From the NCBI GenBank assembly GCA_905192625.1, contig CAJJLI010000121.1, positions 1-6,580 on the forward strand: DNA of 6,580 nt, read 5' to 3'. Made by a program: the position numbers and the translations under genes. Positions 4,816-6,580 of the stretch are shown piece by piece. Position 1 is the first letter of the stretch. Each line of letters opens with the position of its first letter. The stretch is from an uncultured Clostridium sp. GTDB taxonomy: Bacteria; Bacillota; Clostridia; Lachnospirales; Lachnospiraceae. The notes beneath the pieces are model-generated. The model had not been told where the DNA came from. It saw only the letters and a list, made by a program, of their open reading frames with translations, and ran no database searches.

Positions 4816-6580
4816 ATGGGTGAAAAAATGCAGGAATTTCATGACAATGATGTAATGAATCGCATTCCTCTTGGAGTTAGCAAACTAGGTAATTTTGTTT
4901 ATTTTGCTATCTCTATTCCGAATGCACAGGAATGTTACTTGTTATTGTTTAATAATCGGTGTAAGGATGCAAAGAGAAGAATACATGTGACAAAAGAACA
5001 TCGAATTGGCAGTATATTTCGGACTTGTATACCATTAAACGAGTTTGAATATGACAGCTATCTTTATGAAGTAGATGGTATAGAATTAATCGATCCATAT
5101 GCAAAACGTCTATTGGGTAGAGAAAACTACGGAAAAATGCCACTGATGAGTGAGAACAGACTGCTTCGTGGAGGTTTTGATTTTGATGAGTTTTTGTGGT
5201 ATGGGGATTTAAAACTTGAGATACCATATTCTGAGTTAACTCTTTATAAATTACATGTACGAGGTTTTACAAAAGATGCAAGTTCGAAGGTAAAGCATGG
5301 TGGTACATACTTAGGTCTAATTGAAAAAATCCCTTATTTAAAAGAATTAGGAATCAATGCAATATTACTGATGCCAAGCGTTGAGTTTTCGGAAGTGATG
5401 GATGAAACCAATAATGCTTTTTATAAAGCTCATCCATATACTAGTATAGGTCAGGATGCATCGGTGCGGAATGGTAAAGTTGTGGAACCGAAACTTAATT
5501 TTTGGGGTTACACAGAGAATTATTATTACTTTTGCCCCAAAACCTCCTATGCATTTGATACGGAAAACCCCAATCAGGAATTTAAAATGATGGTCCGAGA
5601 ATTTCATAAGCATGGCATGGAAGTTCATATGGAAATGCATTTTACCAAAGGGATATCATTTACGCTCATACTGGATTGCTTAAGATTTTGGTCTATGGAG
5701 TATCACATCGATGGATTCCGTTGTACCAATGATTTGGGAGTAGAGGATATGCTGGCATCGGATCCATACCTTGCTAGGACCAAGCTCCTTCATTACGCGT
5801 GGAACACAGATTCAATCTATGATCGTGAAAAGTCCCCAGAATATAAAATACTGGCAGATTACAATGATTGTTTTTCCAATGATATGAAGCGTTTTTTAAA
5901 AGGCGATGAAGGGCAATTGACGAAGTTTGTTCAGCATTTATTGTGGAATGATGAGAGGAAGACATGCATTCATTATATAACGGAGCATAATGGATTTACG
6001 CTGATGGATTTATACTCTTATGACATGAAGCACAACGAAGACAATGGCGAGAATAATTTGGATGGGACGGATTACAATTATAGTTGGAATTGTGGGGAAG
6101 AAGGGCAGACAAAGAAGCAAAAGATTATAAAACTTCGTACGCGTATGAGAAAAAACGCACTCCTTATTTTACTACTTTCACAAGGGGTTCCGATGATCTA
6201 TGCAGGGGATGAATTTGCAAATTCTCAGCAAGGAAACAACAATGCCTACTGTTTGGATAATTCATTGTCCTGGTTAAACTGGAGAGATAAGAGAAGTAAA
6301 GATAGCTTATTTGCTTTTACAAAACAATTGATTTCTTTGAGGAAAAAGCATAAAATACTGAGATATGATAAGTCATTTCAAGGAATTGATACGTTAGCAT
6401 GTGGATATCCCGATATTTCGTTTCACGGTACGATGGCATGGAGGCCAGAGTACTTTACTTATAGTAGGACTTTAGGGGTATTGTTATCCGGCGAATATGT
6501 TAAGGGAGAAAAAGAGAGTGAGGACGATTCTTTTTATTTCATTTTTAATATGGGTTATCCGATACACTACTCCAAAAACT
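4816..6580 (+). CDS. GlgX/isoamylase-like GH13 protein lacking the catalytic residues (probable pseudoenzyme; 3' end outside window)
   Basis: 588 codons without a stop, running off the window. The ATG at 4816 has GAGAG at 4806-4810. The N-terminal part (about 15-100) looks like a CBM48 beta-sandwich. A GH13 barrel follows: LYKLHVRGFTKD (143-154), GGTYLGLIEKIPYLKELGIN (162-181), LLMPSVEF (184-191) and NFWGY (228-232). The stretch HNGFTLMDLYSYDMKHNEDN to about WLNW (391-489) strongly resembles glycogen debranching enzyme GlgX, including GENNLDGTDYNYSWNCGEEG and GNNNAYCLDN. A C-terminal beta domain has begun when the window ends. Active GlgX cleaves alpha-1,6 branches of glycogen. Here the nucleophile in GFRxD is Thr304, the acid/base Glu is Tyr327, the Asp of HD is Asn392, and region I reads EMHFTK instead of a DVVYNH-like motif, with the following loop missing. 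Arg302 and His391 remain. Hydrolysis is therefore unlikely. Glucan binding or partnership with an active debranching enzyme is inferred. There are no internal stops or frameshifts. Confidence 0.88.
   Translation, partial: MGEKMQEFHDNDVMNRIPLGVSKLGNFVYFAISIPNAQECYLLLFNNRCKDAKRRIHVTKEHRIGSIFRTCIPLNEFEYDSYLYEVDGIELIDPYAKRLLGRENYGKMPLMSENRLLRGGFDFDEFLWYGDLKLEIPYSELTLYKLHVRGFTKDASSKVKHGGTYLGLIEKIPYLKELGINAILLMPSVEFSEVMDETNNAFYKAHPYTSIGQDASVRNGKVVEPKLNFWGYTENYYYFCPKTSYAFDTENPNQEFKMMVREFHKHGMEVHMEMHFTKGISFTLILDCLRFWSMEYHIDGFRCTNDLGVEDMLASDPYLARTKLLHYAWNTDSIYDREKSPEYKILADYNDCFSNDMKRFLKGDEGQLTKFVQHLLWNDERKTCIHYITEHNGFTLMDLYSYDMKHNEDNGENNLDGTDYNYSWNCGEEGQTKKQKIIKLRTRMRKNALLILLLSQGVPMIYAGDEFANSQQGNNNAYCLDNSLSWLNWRDKRSKDSLFAFTKQLISLRKKHKILRYDKSFQGIDTLACGYPDISFHGTMAWRPEYFTYSRTLGVLLSGEYVKGEKESEDDSFYFIFNMGYPIHYSKN

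Noticed and set aside
4594..4842. 82-codon minus-strand frame with a membrane-like stretch
   Set aside because: It overlaps the ABC-F stop, terminator, promoter and leader of the next gene. The hydrophobicity comes from A/T-rich sequence, and nothing else supports a gene.
5365..5640. 91-codon minus-strand frame within the GH13-like gene
   Set aside because: It is antisense to a clearly recognisable GH13 protein. No family resemblance, and its His/Phe/Ile-rich composition is typical of a shadow frame.
1..6580. CRISPR arrays, tRNA or rRNA genes, insertion sequences
   Set aside because: No regularly spaced repeats, no cloverleaf or rRNA-like segments, and no transposase frames or terminal inverted repeats were seen on either strand.

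Overview
This AT-rich window has four genes, all on the + strand: a 3' fragment, two complete genes, and one gene that runs off the right edge. The low GC content, the type III glutamine synthetase, the YkpA-like ABC-F protein and a GlgX/isoamylase-type GH13 protein together suggest a Clostridia genome, most likely Lachnospiraceae. That placement is inference from protein character, not from a database match.

Layout. Positions 2-97 hold the last 31 codons of an MscS-type mechanosensitive channel gene. Positions 98-520 are non-coding apart from start-site details. They contain a plausible promoter near 111-139, an inverted repeat at 223-244, a strong intrinsic terminator at 327-358, a likely glnN promoter at 392-420 and a weak terminator-like hairpin at 448-485 just ahead of the glnN ribosome binding site. 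Positions 521-2629 encode type III glutamine synthetase (702 aa), followed by a long-stem terminator at 2674-2720. Positions 2721-2990 are a non-coding leader with an imperfect direct repeat, a promoter near 2825-2852 and two consecutive stem-loops. Positions 2991-4616 encode an ABC-F ATPase (541 aa), followed by a terminator at 4621-4685. Immediately after it lies a well-formed promoter (TTGACT, 17-nt spacer, TAAAAT). From 4816 to the right edge is an uninterrupted 588-codon, 3'-truncated gene for a GlgX/isoamylase-like GH13 protein.

Each gene seems to be its own transcription unit, because terminators separate all of them. There is no evident shared pathway: osmotic protection, nitrogen assimilation, a ribosome-associated ATPase and alpha-glucan metabolism.

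The most interesting observation is in the last gene. The reading frame and the GlgX-like fold signature are well preserved. However, all three residues that define GH13 catalysis are replaced (nucleophile Asp by Thr304, acid/base Glu by Tyr327, transition-state Asp by Asn392). The conserved region I is also eroded, and the loop that normally follows it is missing. This looks like a bacterial GH13 pseudoenzyme, comparable in logic to the non-catalytic plant isoamylase ISA2. A second, milder case of built-in asymmetry is in the ABC-F protein, where one of the two composite ATP sites has lost several catalytic motifs.
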